Origin: Zanthoxylum bungeanum
Lineage: Eukaryota; Streptophyta; Magnoliopsida; Sapindales; Rutaceae
Direction of reading: 5' to 3'
Length of the DNA: 64,000 nt
Assembly: GCA_019454045.1 (NCBI GenBank)
Contig: SKCR01037644.1
Location: 20,520 to 84,519 of the forward strand
Shown here: positions 1 through 12,215 of the stretch, piece after piece
Layout of the letters: each line of letters begins with the position of its first letter
Numbering within the stretch: position 1 is the first letter of the stretch
The notes under the pieces: generated by a model
Databases searched by the model: none
Seen by the model: the letters and a program-made list of their open reading frames with translations, nothing else
What the model was told of the DNA's origin: nothing
Position numbers and translations under genes: made by a program

Positions 1-700
1 TAGTGACAATCTCTCCCCTATACGGAAACTTGATGGCCTGGTGCAAAGTTGAGGGCACGCCCCCAAGCTTGTGAAACCATGGTCTCCCCAATAGCAAAGC
101 AAAAGTGGCCAGTATATCAAGCACCGTGAACTCAACCTCATCTTCAATCGAGCCCACTTTGACTACTGCAGCAAAAGTGCTTTCAACTCCCCGCTTGCTA
201 TCATCATATGCCTTGATAGTCATATTGGAGGGACTCAGATCTGTCGCCTTCATACCCAACCTTGATAGAATCTTCAAAGGACACACATTGATGGATGAGC
301 CATCATCCACCATCATACAAGATGTCTTCTTGCCCCTTATTTCCGCTCTTATAAATAGTGGTCTATTGTGATTCCTTCCTTCCACCAGCAGTTCCTTCTC
401 GGAAAAGGTTATCACCTGCAAAGCTTCCTTCTGCACCGGTCCTACGAACATTGTAGGGTTGGCATCTTCTGATACTATTATCTTGCTCAAGGCCTGAACC
501 ATGGCACGCCTATGCTCCTGAGATGCACACAATAACTCCCAGATGCTTACATGTGCTCGTGTTTTCTTCAACTGATGCAGCACCACATCTCCTTCAGCAT
601 TATCCATGTTCTCTGCCACTTCTCTGCCTTCTGCCAACACTTCCTTGCCTTTCTCCGTTGTATCACTGTAAAAATGCCCACTGCGTGTCATTCATTTCAC
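1..700 (-). pseudogene. Tat aspartic protease region (partial)
   Basis: Reading the minus strand, this stretch matches the gag-protease linker and protease of the plus-strand Tat copy at about 36680-37340. The retropepsin-like active site is visible as V-D-D-G-S-S (codons at about 290-313), followed by the N-V-C-P-L-K stretch typical of Tat-type proteases. The family uses this domain to cleave its Gag-Pol polyprotein. The reading frame is not open throughout, and reverse transcriptase would lie left of the window. This copy retains the catalytic Asp motif that the element at 32145-45495 has lost. Confidence 0.75.
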
Positions 701-2077
701 CTCATCTTCATCACTGCTTGAGAAGTCCTCCCATAAATTCTTCCCTACTTCGTTTCATCCTCACTATCGCTATCCAAAATCCCCTGGAAAAAGGCTTGGT
801 GGTCAAGGTTTGGAGGACAAGATTTTCAGGTAGGCCGGAGCTAATTATGTAGGTAGGTGGTGGGACTGAGTGATAATTGGTATGGGGTTTCTGTGTGGTT
901 GGGTTGCTCTTTTCTGGGTCGGGTATTTTATGGAGTCTATGAGGTCCTGGATTTCATGTCTGAGGCGAGCACAACTGTCGGTGTCATGGCCTTTTTGCTG
1001 GTGGTAGTGACAGTAAAGGTTCAGGTTGAGGTGTGATGGTGGAGGGTGTGGAAGTAGTTTAACTTCTAAGGGTTTTAGGAGTCATTGTCTCGTCAACTTC
1101 TCAAGCACCTTAGATAAAGGCCTACCCAGGTTAGAGAAACGCCGGTTTCTGATGGCGGTAACCTCAGCAGAAATGGGCTTGGTCCCTGATGGTCCTCCAA
1201 CAATCATCCTGTTCAGGCCATAAAACTTTCTATTCTCCATTTTTTCTTCCTCAATGTCCATGACAGTCTCCCTCAATTGTCAAAAATCGATAATCATAGA
1301 GGTCATCCTCCTCAGCTTGCCATAAATAGAAGGTTTGGTGCCCTTAATGATCATCTTGATCTGATCCTTCTCCGAGGGCCGAGTTTGCATCTTCAGAAGC
1401 TGGCTTCTCCAGCGATCTACATAATCCTTGAAGCTCTCCTCCGGCTTCTGTTTGGTATTCACCAAGTCGCGAAGCGATAATTCGATCTCCAAATCCGTGA
1501 CATACTGATTCAGAAAGGCCTCTGTCAATGCTCTCCAATCATCATTGACTTTCCTCTCAAGTCCGTGATACCATACCACGGGTGCCCCCTCTAGCGACAT
1601 CCCGAACATCTTCTGAACCTGACACTTTGACAGACCCACTGAACTCATCACAGAAACATACTGTCGAAGATGGACCCTCGGATCCCCGTTTCTATTGAAC
1701 TTGGCTATGTCAGGCATCTTGAATTGAGCCGGCAGCTACTCTTCAAAAGTCATCGCCTCATAGTCTAGCAAATCTTCATACTTACCCCTCATATTACGGG
1801 TAACTGACTCTACCTGATCCCTGAGTTTTTGCAACTCTGCCTGAGACCCGTCTATCCTTCCCGCGGCATACTCAGCCAAGTCATCATCAAAAACAGGGAT
1901 ATCATCACTCAACCTGTTCGGAGGTTCTTCACGTCTCACATTCTCATAGCCTCCCCCAGCGCGGGGCACATCCATATTGGCCATAGCTGTGGTTAAAGCT
2001 TGCAACTGCTCGGTAACCTTAGTGAGACTAGTCTCCAGCTGGTCCATATGAGATCCCCCATTCTCTGATTCGCTCAT
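700..2077 (-). pseudogene. Tat gag, degraded by in-frame stops
   Basis: Capsid-type gag of a Tat element, nearly the same protein as the gag at 35325-36677. It opens M-S-E-S-E-N at 2077. Three nonsense changes interrupt one otherwise open frame: a CAG to TAG at 1733-1735, a CGA to TGA at 1277-1279, and a TGA in place of a glycine codon just below 1082. The retrotransposon gag core (W-Y-H-G and F-K-D-Y-V-D-R-W-R segments) lies at about 1380-1600. No frameshift separates the pieces, so the decay is by point mutation. The product would have been the structural protein of the virus-like particle. Confidence 0.85.
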
Positions 2078-3018
2078 GTTCGCTAATGGCCTTTTGACAA
2101 GTCTTCCCTCTTCCCTAACCCAATGGGTATCTATGGTGTCTTTTAAAACCGTAAGTTAGCATGTATGCGTGCGATGCATGGAATATATAAGCCTGTCAAG
2201 TTTTTTTTTGTGCAAGTTGGCCCATTATCATTTTAAAGCATTCAATCATACTATTGCGAGGTGTAAACTTGTCCCAGTTGAAAAAGGCCCACAGGTTTAC
2301 ACTTTCGCGATAACATGGATAAATAACTTCAAATGATACGGGACCCAAGCACAAAGTGGCCCATCAGCATTTTAGAAGCTTTTGGCCCAATTGTCATAAG
2401 ACACGAACTCGTCCCAGTTTAAATGGCCCAACAAGTTCAGAGCTCATGAAGAGAGGTCCAACTGAATCCAAATGATGATAGTCCCAAACACAAGCATAAA
2501 GGGATAGTTTCTATTGGTCATACAGCTACGGTTCACATATGGGTTTATAAGACTGTAGACAAAGGCTCCCGCTGGCGAAGGATTGCCCACAACTAGGTCT
2601 CCCCACTCAAGGGTTCGAGCGACCAAGTGAGCACACCTTTTTTATAAGCTAAGGTACATGCCAACGAGTGATGATACATGACTGACTATCAAATGGACTT
2701 CTTATTGAAGATTTCCCAGAGTGAGGGTGGAGCGAACTCTCTTAAATACCATTGCCTCTTAGGCTCTTATCGCCTTGGTGACAGGAATAAACAATAGGTC
2801 CTCCAAATTAGTCCATCACGGTAAGCTTCGAGTAAATGATTATCTAGGTGCCTTAACAGCTTTTCCTTATAGAAAGGTAGTGAATAAAGGAAGACACCAA
2901 ACCATTACATAGCTCTAATAGTGCCTTTGATTAAACCCCTTAAACCCACTGTAGACACGATTAACTAAAACAAAAATCACAAACATTACAAGATATTATT
3001 TCGGGGCCGATTCTCTAT
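2078..3018 (-). other. Tat 5' leader (untranslated)
   Basis: Noncoding leader between the primer-binding site and gag. It matches 34411-35324 of the plus-strand Tat element throughout. No open frame or structural RNA is evident. Confidence 0.7.
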
Positions 3019-3037
3019 CCCCAGTGGAGTCGCCAGA
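3019..3037 (-). other. Primer-binding site of Tat element A
   Basis: The minus strand reads TGGCGACTCCACTGGGGA two bases inside the LTR end. It is identical to the site at 34393-34410. Tat/Ogre-type elements are reported to use a tRNA-Arg primer; that assignment is from family knowledge, not from a tRNA in this window. Confidence 0.7.
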
Positions 3038-3038
3038 C

Positions 3039-4798
3039 TGTAGGACACAGAAATCGACGACGCTATCTCGGGCTCGTGGCCCGGTCGGGAGTATGGAGTA
3101 GCCCGCGGGGGACTAAACCGGAGAATAATGGAGTCGCCACCCAGTGTGAACTGGGAAATGATTTAAGGCCGCACTCACCCCTCGCAAGGGAAGACCTCAA
3201 ACCGTTGGGTTCAGAATGGTCCCTTACTTATGCCACTTGTAATGAACGAATTTATACAATAATATAACCGAGTCTATGCAACATACATACGCAAGAATAA
3301 CCTATATCTAAGTTTGCATACAGCCTATATCTAGGTTTGCATACATAGGAGTAGAACCTATATCTAAGTTTGCATGCATAAAAGTAAATCGACATAACGG
3401 TAAGCACACAATTTCATGAACATATTAAATTGATAAATGCGGAAACATAAATAAATAGTAATTGTTTAAACATAAACATTGAAGAGATATAATTAAGCTC
3501 CTAATGCGAAAGAAATAACTAAATCATACATGGAAATAACGTGCTATTTCTAATAAACCATGGATAAACACAAGATTAGATAAAACGAAATATGTGTGTT
3601 TCTCAAGTAGTACGTGGAATTGTATCCCAAGTTCAGACCGAACTACCGTCCATTCGGATTTGGCTACGGAATTTACGTCTGGGTTTCCATCCGATATACC
3701 ACGAGAGATAGCACAAAATCATTCATCCCACAACAATAACATACATGAACCAACGATACGCATGCGAAGAAATACTAATAAATAATTAAAAGATGAACGA
3801 GAATAAATAAAAGGGTGCCCTCAAGTCTTACCTTTTAAGTAGCCTCTAGGAAGTGCGTTATGTGGCTGTCGGATGGGTTAATGCTCTGCAACTCCTCCGG
3901 TTCATTGGTTCATTATTTTCCTTCGTTGCCTCGCTGTTTTGGGCTGCTGTTTTCTCTGTTTTTTCTGCTGTTTCTGGTAATTGTTTTTGGTTACTGTTTG
4001 TGGTATTTAGGGGTTTCAGGGGTGACTCTTTTGGGGCTATTTTGGGTGGTTAAAGGCTATTTTTCAGGGTGTGTTTTGTGGTAGTGCAGGGCAGTTTTTG
4101 GTGGTCTGTTTTGCGGTAGTGGGTGCAGTTCATGGGCTGTGTTTTGCGGTTTAAGGGTGCAGTTCAGGGGCTGTGTTTTGCGGTAATGCAGGGGGCTTTT
4201 AGGGATGCAGTTTTTCGGCAAGGGAGAGGTGTATTAGAGGCTATGTTTCACGGCAATGGAAGGCTATTCCTTTGGCTTTGGGGCGTGAATGTGCTAGGGT
4301 CTTAAGGCTTGGTTTATGTCTCTTTTTATATGAGAGGGTTGGGGGTTTTCCTTGTATGAGTAGGGAAAACGATTGTGCAATAATTAAGGAATATTTAATT
4401 AGTTTGTTATAAGGAATGATTTGTTTAATTTAGGAAGGTAATTTGTTTTAGTTTAGGAAATGGATTTATGGGATTTGATTTGATTTATTTAATTTAGGCA
4501 TGTGATTTGATTTGATTTATTTAATTTGGGAAGGTGATTTATTTAGATTTTAACATGTGTTTAATTATTTTGGATTGGGCTTGGAGGCTTGGGCGTGTGG
4601 TTGGTGGTGTGTGGGCTGAGGATAAATTTTAAAACAGAGATCCAACGAGCGAACCCGAGGCTAAGCAAACAAATGAAATCTAGCAAGGTATTGAGTTTTC
4701 CCTTCCGACGTCCGTTTCCCGCGACTTCCACAACTTAAAGGGTAGTTCCTCCATACGAGGCTCATCATCGAGACTTATGTAAAAATGCAATGCCTACA
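3039..4798 (-). repeat. 5' LTR of Tat element A
   Basis: The LTR starts TGTAGGCATTGC at 4798 and ends GTGTCCTACA at 3039 on the minus strand (1760 bp), the same termini as the LTRs at 32145 and 43282. It is about 480 bp shorter than those copies. A TATA box (TATAAAAAG on the minus strand, 4322-4330) sits at the same relative place as in the other copies. The stretch 3900-4300 is a degenerate array of short units around GTGTTTTGCGGTA, mirrored in the other Tat LTRs. Confidence 0.9.
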
Positions 4799-6111
4799 GT
4801 TAGCATGTGCGAAAGAGTATATACGATCTAATCATGCTCATGAATGATGTGAACTACTATACTGATGAGGAAGCTAAAGACATCTCTAACATCTACGACA
4901 ATCTCGAATTACTACCCTAACTAAGCTATTAGTGCTTCAACAAGAGTCAGGATATTTTCCCAATGAGTTGACACGTAGGCACAACAACCTAGCCAAAACG
5001 CTACCAACGACACAAAAGGTATCTTAACTCCCGCGTGTGACAAGATATGTCTATTCATCCAACATCTATAATCATCACAATGCAACTCATTCCTCACCAA
5101 TGATTGCCAATCACAAGGAAACTCACTCCTCACCATTGATTGCCATCATGCAAGGTAATACCCACCACCACAACATCGTTGCACATGGCTAAAGCTAACA
5201 ACCACTACATCACCACCAAGCCAGGGTACAAAACGCTCACATGTCCAACAACATACCAAAATAGGGGTTGACGATAACACATCACAACTAAGGTCATATC
5301 TCAACTTACCCAAGTGAGATTCATAACAATAAGCCTCGATCTAGCATACTCAACACTCAATCATCTTCTATTATGTTAGTTCAACCTTAGTCAAACTCAC
5401 TCATGCATCATGCTATAAAATGTTACTAGTCCATGAACAAAATCATGGTAACCATCTCTAATCTAGCTAAACTCACCTCAAATCAACCCTCTCATACAAC
5501 ATAAATAAAAATCATGCTTAGATCCCATGGATTGAGTAATTAACTTAAGAAATCTCACTAGGAATGCATGGAGAATGTTAGATAAAGATGAGAATCTTAC
5601 CTTTCTGTGATTTTCTCAAGAGATTGCAAAGAGAATCCTTCAAATATAGCTACTCTAAGAGAGAGATTTAAGTGCTTGAGCTGTGGGTAGGGTGAGGAAA
5701 AGAGGAAAATGGGATAAAATAACCCTAGCCTCTTATTTAAACTTTAAATAGAAGCCTAGAAATTTTTTTTTTTCGCCTCAACGTTCGAACGCATACTCGA
5801 ACACGTTACACATGCAAAGCTGCTGGTGCTAGGCGTTCGAACGCATGAACGAATGCTACTCAGACTTAATCTCAATGGGCTACCCTGTTCGAACGTGCGG
5901 ACGAACTCTGCCCAAACGCGAACACACTGGATGACCTCGCTTGAACCCTTGAAAGAACGTGACACGAATGTTGGCTTTCGAACGCGAGGACGACCGTGTC
6001 ACAAACGTCATACCAAAAACCCTACTTGACACATAACAACTCAATCGAACTAGGTCAACATTCAACCCCGACAACCACAAAGAACACGTTATAATAATCC
6101 GGAGTGTTACA
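4799..6111 (-). repeat. Truncated chromovirus-type LTR
   Basis: Read on the minus strand from 6111 it begins TGTAACACTCCGGATTATT, closely resembling the start of the chromovirus LTR at 19011 (TGTAACACCCCAGATTATT). No polypurine tract precedes it, so this is a 5' or solo LTR, cut at 4799 by Tat element A. Between 5780 and 6010 it holds several TTCGAACG-type motifs. No coding potential is credible. The family call rests on the terminal similarity only. Confidence 0.55.
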
Positions 6112-6954
6112 GATATATAAGGATGACAAATTCTATCTTGATACACACAAATTTATGTGTGCATTAGTCCACACCCAACAAACATACAGAGGCCATACCA
6201 TAAAAGGTACAACATCAACATGTGGAGGATTGCACAAAAAACTAAAGTGAGATCTCAAGTCAGATGACTACGTACAATACTCAACTCAAGAAGATCACCT
6301 ATTGATGGTTATGTGAGTTATCTAATATAAATCTTCTTGAGTAATTTAATATTCATTCTCTAACAAATACCTACATAATTATATGAGCTTTTCTAAGTTC
6401 ATAGTTCATTGAGATAAACCATCATAACCCAATTTTGATATACGACATGCGGTAATTTTGCATATTTACTATCCGGTGAGTTTCAAGAAATCATTGATCA
6501 TGAGTGTTATTTAGGAATATATATTGTTATAAGGAGTTATATGGTTCAGTGAGATCGTTTGTAAGATTTCAAATAATTTTAGTCTTATTATTTGATGATT
6601 AATTTTATTATGTAGGAGAAAGTATTACCAGAAGCAAGAATTTTGTTCATTTTTTATTCTTCAGTTGAGTCGTTATTATAAGGACATTTTCTATTTGGAA
6701 TAGAGATTATTGGCCTTATTGATTCCCTCCACCTCTCAAGATTTTACCCTTATCATCAGTTGAGAATTATCAATCGAATTATATTACAAATTTAGATCCA
6801 GCGTTGAGTGAGATATGTTAAGATTTTCATAATCCTCTACAACGTGTGCTTAAATAATAATACATAATTAAGATTCAGTTATATTTTAAATGATTATCTA
6901 ATAATTATTGATTTCTATTTGTAAAAAACGTAACGAAAATTCGGTATAACTCGA
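6112..6954. other. AT-rich intergenic DNA, nothing recognised
   Basis: No convincing open frame, RNA gene or terminal repeat could be seen here. It is AT-rich and probably old, decayed repeat or genuine intergenic sequence. Confidence 0.5.
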
Positions 6955-8510
6955 GCATTTGTTGTATATGAGACTTACATGATTTATGGTAGCAATTTTA
7001 TATAGCTCACAAGCTTATCAATCGTAAAAGTAATATAATATATATATCGATCCCACAAGAACTTGTTATTAATTTCAAATATCAAATTTTCTCAACCCTA
7101 ATCTTAATTAAACTAGCAATTATGAAAGCAAGAATTATTCGAAATAAATTAAAACAAAAGCAATTATATGTAAACTTATACGCGCAAAGATAATGAAATT
7201 AAAAGAATCTAGGAACTCCCTCACAATATTTTCTTAAATCTATTTCCTCTCTTTATGATTGACAATTAGGATGAATTGTTAAACTAAACACTAAATTATC
7301 TAAAAACTTTTGTCGATGATCAGATAGATACACCCCTCTTAATCAATTAATTATATGTATATGTTAAGCAAGTGAAGAAGAATGCATCAAGATTAAGTCT
7401 ATTATGGGATACACATGCCATATAGTATATTCCTATTATATGTAGAAAGTCATTCATCAAGAATAAAATCATATAATATTTTACTTAAGTCTAAATATTA
7501 ACTCTGTATGTCAAGTTCATTAATGTTAGGGGTGGCAGTTTGGGTTATGATTCATTTATTCATTCGATTTGATTCGCTTTAAAACGAATATGGGTTTGAA
7601 AAATGGATTCGTTTAATAAATGAGTCAATTCGATTTAATTCATTTATTAAACGAATCAAATACGAATTTAAGCTATTTGATTCGTTTATTTGTTTGAGAT
7701 TCGTTTTATTATTTTCTTTTACTAGTTATTATTATTTTTCATTTAAGATTCGAGAAATTATGACTAATTATCATAGAAAAAATAATATTGTCAATATTTT
7801 GTGAGGTATAATTAGTAAATATATTAATTACATATTTCATATGTATATATTTATGAAAAATTAATGTAAATAAATTATGATAAATTATGTTATTGAATAA
7901 TATCATGACTAAATGAATATTAGCATTCAATTCGTTTAATAAACGAATCAAATACGAATCCATCACATTTTAATTTGATTCGTTTAGGATTCGATACAAA
8001 TTCGATTCGTTGATTCATTTTGTCACCCCTAATTAATGTTATCAAATCAATTATATTGGTCATGAATTAATAGAAAGCATTAAGCATGAGATAAAATAAA
8101 CAATCACACATAAAAGATCACAAATTAATCACAAAAGTGATTTATCAATTATGTTGGTCATGAATTAATAAAAATCATATTGGATTCCATTACAATAATA
8201 GAACAAATATTTAATTCATGATAAAAGTAAAGAAATGAATATTTTAAGGAAAAAAAAATGATCAAAAGAACCCATAAACTGCAAACTGTGTAACATATTT
8301 CCTTGGGCTTGCATGTGGCTCCACTTTACTGTTGGTCCCAAATATTTGCGGCTCTTCCATGAGTTCTTGAAACAATTGGCTCCACTCTTGATTTCGTCTC
8401 TGCCTTCAATTTGTGGTTTTGTTGCAAAGTGGCGTGAGGCCACCCTCTTAGCTTCCCATTATCTCAGCCCTAATAACTTAATTAAATTTATTTCTTAATA
8501 TTTTAGGATT
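6955..8510 (-). repeat. Old diverged relative of the Athila LTR
   Basis: Collinear but diverged similarity to the LTR at 10050-12060. Shared landmarks are the ATCGATCCCA(C/T) block (7057 here, 10107 there), the GTCGATGRTCAG block (7313, 10379), the AATTAATYATATGT block, and the CATGAATTAATAGAAAGCATTAAGC region (8062), which parallels 10630-10655. Both boundaries are unclear. A hAT MITE splits it at 7527-8031. Confidence 0.5.
7527..8031. mobile_element. hAT-type MITE, 505 bp
   Basis: It is bounded by TAGGGGTGGCA and its inverted partner TGTCACCCCTA, with a perfect 8-bp target duplication ATTAATGT (7519-7526 and 8032-8039), as expected for hAT elements. The subterminal zones are filled with ATTCGATTTGATTCG and TTAAACGAATCAAATACG motifs in both orientations. 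It has no coding capacity, so it would need transposase from elsewhere. Confidence 0.88.
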
Positions 8511-10049
8511 CTTCATTTTTTAGATCTTCTAATTTAATTTATTTTTAAATTAAATTATTTTTCTTTTAACATGAGAATTTCCCAATTAAATATTTTTGTG
8601 ACTTTCTTTCATTGCTAATTTCAAAACCTACGTAAATTAATAAAATATAATAAATTAAGATAAAAATAAATTATAAACTAGATTAAAATTAAATATAAAA
8701 AAATATTAAAATAATAGATAAAATATAAGATGATCAATTTGGAATACAAACTAATCAATAGTCTAGAGTTGAATCAGTTTATAGTTTTTAATAAGATGAC
8801 TAGTGCAAGGTTTGATGTTTTTTATTTTATTTATTTATTTATTTTTTTGAAAGATGTAAATTTTTAGTTTTTAAATTTATAAATAATATTGCTAACAATA
8901 AATTTATAAATTTATCGATAGATATATTATTTTTATATTTATTTTATTTTATATACTTATTTTAATATAATATATGTTTTATTAAATAATTTTAAAATTA
9001 ATATGTTAGGTAAATAATTTTAGGATAAAATAGTAAAAAAAAATAATTGTGATCATTATAATTTTCATATCTTTTTCTTTCATGATTTCTCAGTTGAAAG
9101 AAATAAAAAAAAAAAAAAAAAAAATCTATATCGACCGATGAGATGAGGAGAGTGTCGTGCTAGTATAAAAATGAGCATCTTTCTTCAAGTAGATTTGTAG
9201 CAATAAATTAAGGATGAGGTTGAGTTCAATTTCGAAATAAATAGAAAAACAAATCATGCATATTTTGGAAAATATTAAATTGTGAAATTAGAGTTGTCAA
9301 TATGAATTTTGTATGTTAATTTTTTTTTTTTTAATTTAATCCAGGATTGTTTAATCAGAAATCCATATCAAATTGTTACATGGGTAATTTGCGACTAACT
9401 GAAAATAGTCACAGATTAATAAGAAATTAATCGAGAAAGATAATGTTGACTTTTCATATAATTGAGAAAAAGAAAATGCAAAAACCATCCCTCTAAATCA
9501 TTCAAAAATCACTAAAAATCATTTATTTATGATTAAAAAATGCTAATTATAAAAATATTTAGTTAAGTTAACATGAATAGGAATTATTTTGATACAATTA
9601 CAAATTTTTTTCCCTTTTTAAGAAAATAAAATAAATTAAGGATATTGATGTTATTATTGTTGGAGTTGGTGTTTGGAGTGCCAATACGAATTGTACATTT
9701 TATTATTTATTAATAAAATAACTAAATTTTCATTTCATACTTTATTAATGGTATTGTCATTATGCGTATTAAATTGATGTATAGATATGCTAAATATGAC
9801 ATCGACCTTAGAATAGTGTTGTAGTAATACTGGACACTAGGTGGTCTGACATTCGGATAAATATTAATATTATAAACTATTTTTAAAGTAAATATTAATA
9901 GTCATTAGTTTCGGAATACAGTCGAATTCCTATAACCTATAAGACTAGCATATGTCATTTATTGGAATTGGAGTTCCAATGGTTTAACCCGATGTACCAT
10001 GAGTTTTGGAAACTCGTATAGACGTGTGGGTATTGGTTGGACTGACCGG
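8511..10049. other. AT-rich intergenic DNA with homopolymer runs
   Basis: Very AT-rich. It contains an A-run of about 20 bases at 9104-9124 and no supported gene. The part next to 10049 is the flank of the Athila element; its 5-bp target is probably ACCGG (10045-10049). The other copy lies beyond the window. Confidence 0.5.
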
Positions 10050-10944
10050 TGTAATCACACGCGTATAAAGCAAGCGCACGTATCGTTCAAGTAGTATAAA
10101 TGTATCGATCCCATGAGGACTTAATACCTAAGCTATTAATTTATGAAGTCAAATATTTACGAGTATCTAATAGATTGGTTGTTTGATTGGATGATGTCTT
10201 TAAACTTAAAACAAGTAAATTAAACAGAGCGAAAAATGAATTAAAGGAAAATTCAATATTAAGAAACTATCCAGGGTTGTGAATCCTTCAAATATCTTTT
10301 AAAGATGATGTGGTTATCTCATATTTGTGTAATATATTGGTTTACTAACTTGGAACACGAAATTATGCAAAAGTCTATGTCGATGGTCAGCTGCAAATAC
10401 CCAGTGTAACCCAATTAATCATATGTCTATGTCAATCAAGTTACATGAATTCATTAAGATTAAGTTCCAATTGTGGCTACCCCCGCCCGACAGGTATATG
10501 TCTATCCTGTAAGGAAATCTATTAAAGGGTTGTCTATCTTCAAGGAAGATCGTGGGCTATTAAGTCTAAGGCTGAAACCTAAAATTCATTTGTCAAGTTT
10601 ATTTTAAGTTTACCACATCAATCTTATTAATGGCCAGTTAACAATAAGCATTAAGCTTAAGACTTAATAAATAAACCTTTATATTACCCAAACTATAAAA
10701 TAACCCCTTATAAACCGGTGATATTGGAATTCATCACAACCCCAGATAACGGGTTTAGTTACGACATATATCTAAGGCTAGTAAAAGCTTAAATAAAGTA
10801 AAAGACATAAAGTAAATGCTGGAAAGTAAATGCTGGAAATTAAAAAGGGAAAAGTACAATAAAAGAAAATGCTGGGGGTTAGAGGATATACTTTTATTAC
10901 TTCTATTTTAGATATCTCATTTATTATAATATATTAACTTTGCG

Positions 10945-11105
10945 TGATATTACTAACCGACCATATAGGCGGTATCTTGATTAAGTCAAATTTATAATTA
11001 ATTCCAACCGACCATACAGGCAGTATCCATGTTTAGTCAGGTTAAAACTAATTCAATTAAAGTCTAACCGACCATAAAGGCGGTATCCTCATTAAGTCAG
11101 GTTTT
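10945..11105. repeat. Three-unit tandem repeat in Athila LTR
   Basis: Three imperfect units of about 60-70 bp, each with CCGACCATANAGGCGGTATC, TTAGTCAGG and AATTMAAT blocks. The same array occurs at 63665-63830 in the other LTR, so it predates the insertion. Confidence 0.8.
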
Positions 11106-11428
11106 AAATAGTTTATATATTATAATTAAGGGAGATTAATCTAAATATTAGTAATAAAAGCTTTACTTTTCACCCCAGCAAGGGGGAGTTACCTCATCAT
11201 TACTGAAAAGTAAAAAATGAAAAGTAAAGAAAGGAAAGTACTATTGCGTAAAAGTAAATGAAATTAAATACAAAAAGTAAAGACTGAAAAGTAAATAAAA
11301 GAAAGTGCTAATGCGAAAATTAAATACTGAAAGCTGTAAATAAACAAACAAGATACAATTTTCTTAGTGTTATTAATTAAGGAATTCCTTAAAAGAAAGT
11401 ATGAATTGAATTCTGAAATTCGGCCTCA

Positions 11429-11435
11429 ATTTATA
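11429..11435 (-). promoter_or_regulatory. TATA box of Athila LTR promoter
   Basis: The minus strand reads CCTATAAATTGAGG about 630 bp from the LTR start, downstream of the ACGT-motif cluster. Position and sequence fit the U3/R promoter of an LTR retrotransposon. The call is by inspection only. Confidence 0.5.
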
Positions 11436-11499
11436 GGAAAAATTTTGCCTCACGCATCACGGCGCGTGAAACATTGCGCGGCGTGACGCGCCGTTGATG

Positions 11500-11830
11500 A
11501 TGGACGCGTGGCACGGAACTTCTGGAGATGAGGACACTTGGCGGGGTCAGCGTCAGCAGCTTAATAATTGTGTCGGCATCGCGACGCGGAAAGTTGTTGC
11601 TCGTCTTTCCACGTCGCCACGCTAACGTCAGCATTGACACGTGTTGATGATGATTGTAGGCAGCATGTGATGGTGACACGTGGCACGACGCACGTTAGCA
11701 TGATTTGCTATGATGTTGACACGTGGCAGACACGTGTTAGCAATTGTGTATGATAGCAAAAATTCTCTGATTGGTCTACGTGTCCGGTGCATGTTAGTAG
11801 TCTCTGGCGCACGTTAGCAGACGGCGTATT
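11500..11830 (-). promoter_or_regulatory. Cluster of G-box/ABRE-like ACGT motifs
   Basis: At least four CACGTG cores in a GACACGTG context (near 11636, 11675, 11717 and 11729), with further ACGTG or ACGTTAGCA motifs around 11506, 11690, 11776 and 11810. Plant bZIP and bHLH factors bind CACGTG/ACGTGGC. The placement just upstream of the LTR TATA box suggests enhancer function; this is inferred. Confidence 0.5.
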
Positions 11831-12060
11831 TTAGCACGGTGTATTTTAGCAAACGGCGCATTTTAGCAAGAAATTTACATTTTTACCTTTTTTGTCCGTT
11901 TTTCACTATTTTGGCCCCGAATTACCTCCAGAGAGTTCTTTTATTTTATTTATCTACAAAATAACACAAAACACATCAAAATATTCACAAAACTCAAGAA
12001 ACTATACAAAATATTAAGTTAAAGGAGTGGGAAATAGTGATCTATTTACCACTCATCACA

Positions 12061-12215
12061 CCCCCAAACCTAATATTTTGTTACTCCTCGAGCAAAATAA
12101 CAAGATAAAATAACATAAACATCTTTAAAATAAAAATCAAACTAATCCACTTTCGTAGGGATCATAGTTGCATTTAGCGTAAGCAACAAGCCTTTAAACC
12201 CCTAGGTGTCCCTAG
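12061..12215 (-). other. Athila polypurine tract and 3' end of internal region
   Basis: Directly abutting the LTR, the minus strand reads ATTAGGTTTGGGGG, the plus-strand primer tract. The remaining sequence is noncoding Athila tail, cut at CCTAG by the copia element. Confidence 0.75.

Larger units (their letters stand above)
1..4798 (-). mobile_element. Tat-lineage Ty3/gypsy element A, 5' part, truncated by window edge
   Basis: This is the 5' portion of a minus-strand LTR retrotransposon: LTR (3039-4798), primer site, leader, gag and the start of protease, running off the left edge. It belongs to the same family as the full-length plus-strand element at 32145-45495. The LTR termini, primer site, gag and protease all match that copy in order. 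The coding part carries several in-frame stops, so this copy is dead. The 3' target duplication is outside the window; the flank next to the LTR start is GTTAG (4799-4803). It seems to have landed in a chromovirus-type LTR. Confidence 0.9.
10050..12060 (-). repeat. 3' LTR of the Athila element
   Basis: On the minus strand it begins TGTGATGAGTGG right after a GGTTTGGGGG polypurine tract and ends ACGCGTGTGATTACA (2011 bp, TG...CA). Its parts recur at 60709-60820 and 62907-64000 with high identity, as expected for the paired LTR. A TATA box (TATAAAT, minus strand, 11429-11435) lies downstream of a G-box-rich U3 zone. Confidence 0.8.

Noticed and set aside
5756..6146. Overlapping ORFs of 67-88 codons in 5756-6146
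   Set aside because: Generated by TTCGAACG repeats in a truncated LTR; they overlap on both strands without coding signals.
8216..8498. Overlapping ORFs on both strands at 8216-8498
   Set aside because: They fall in the decayed LTR-like region, have no recognisable domain and sit in no gene-like context.
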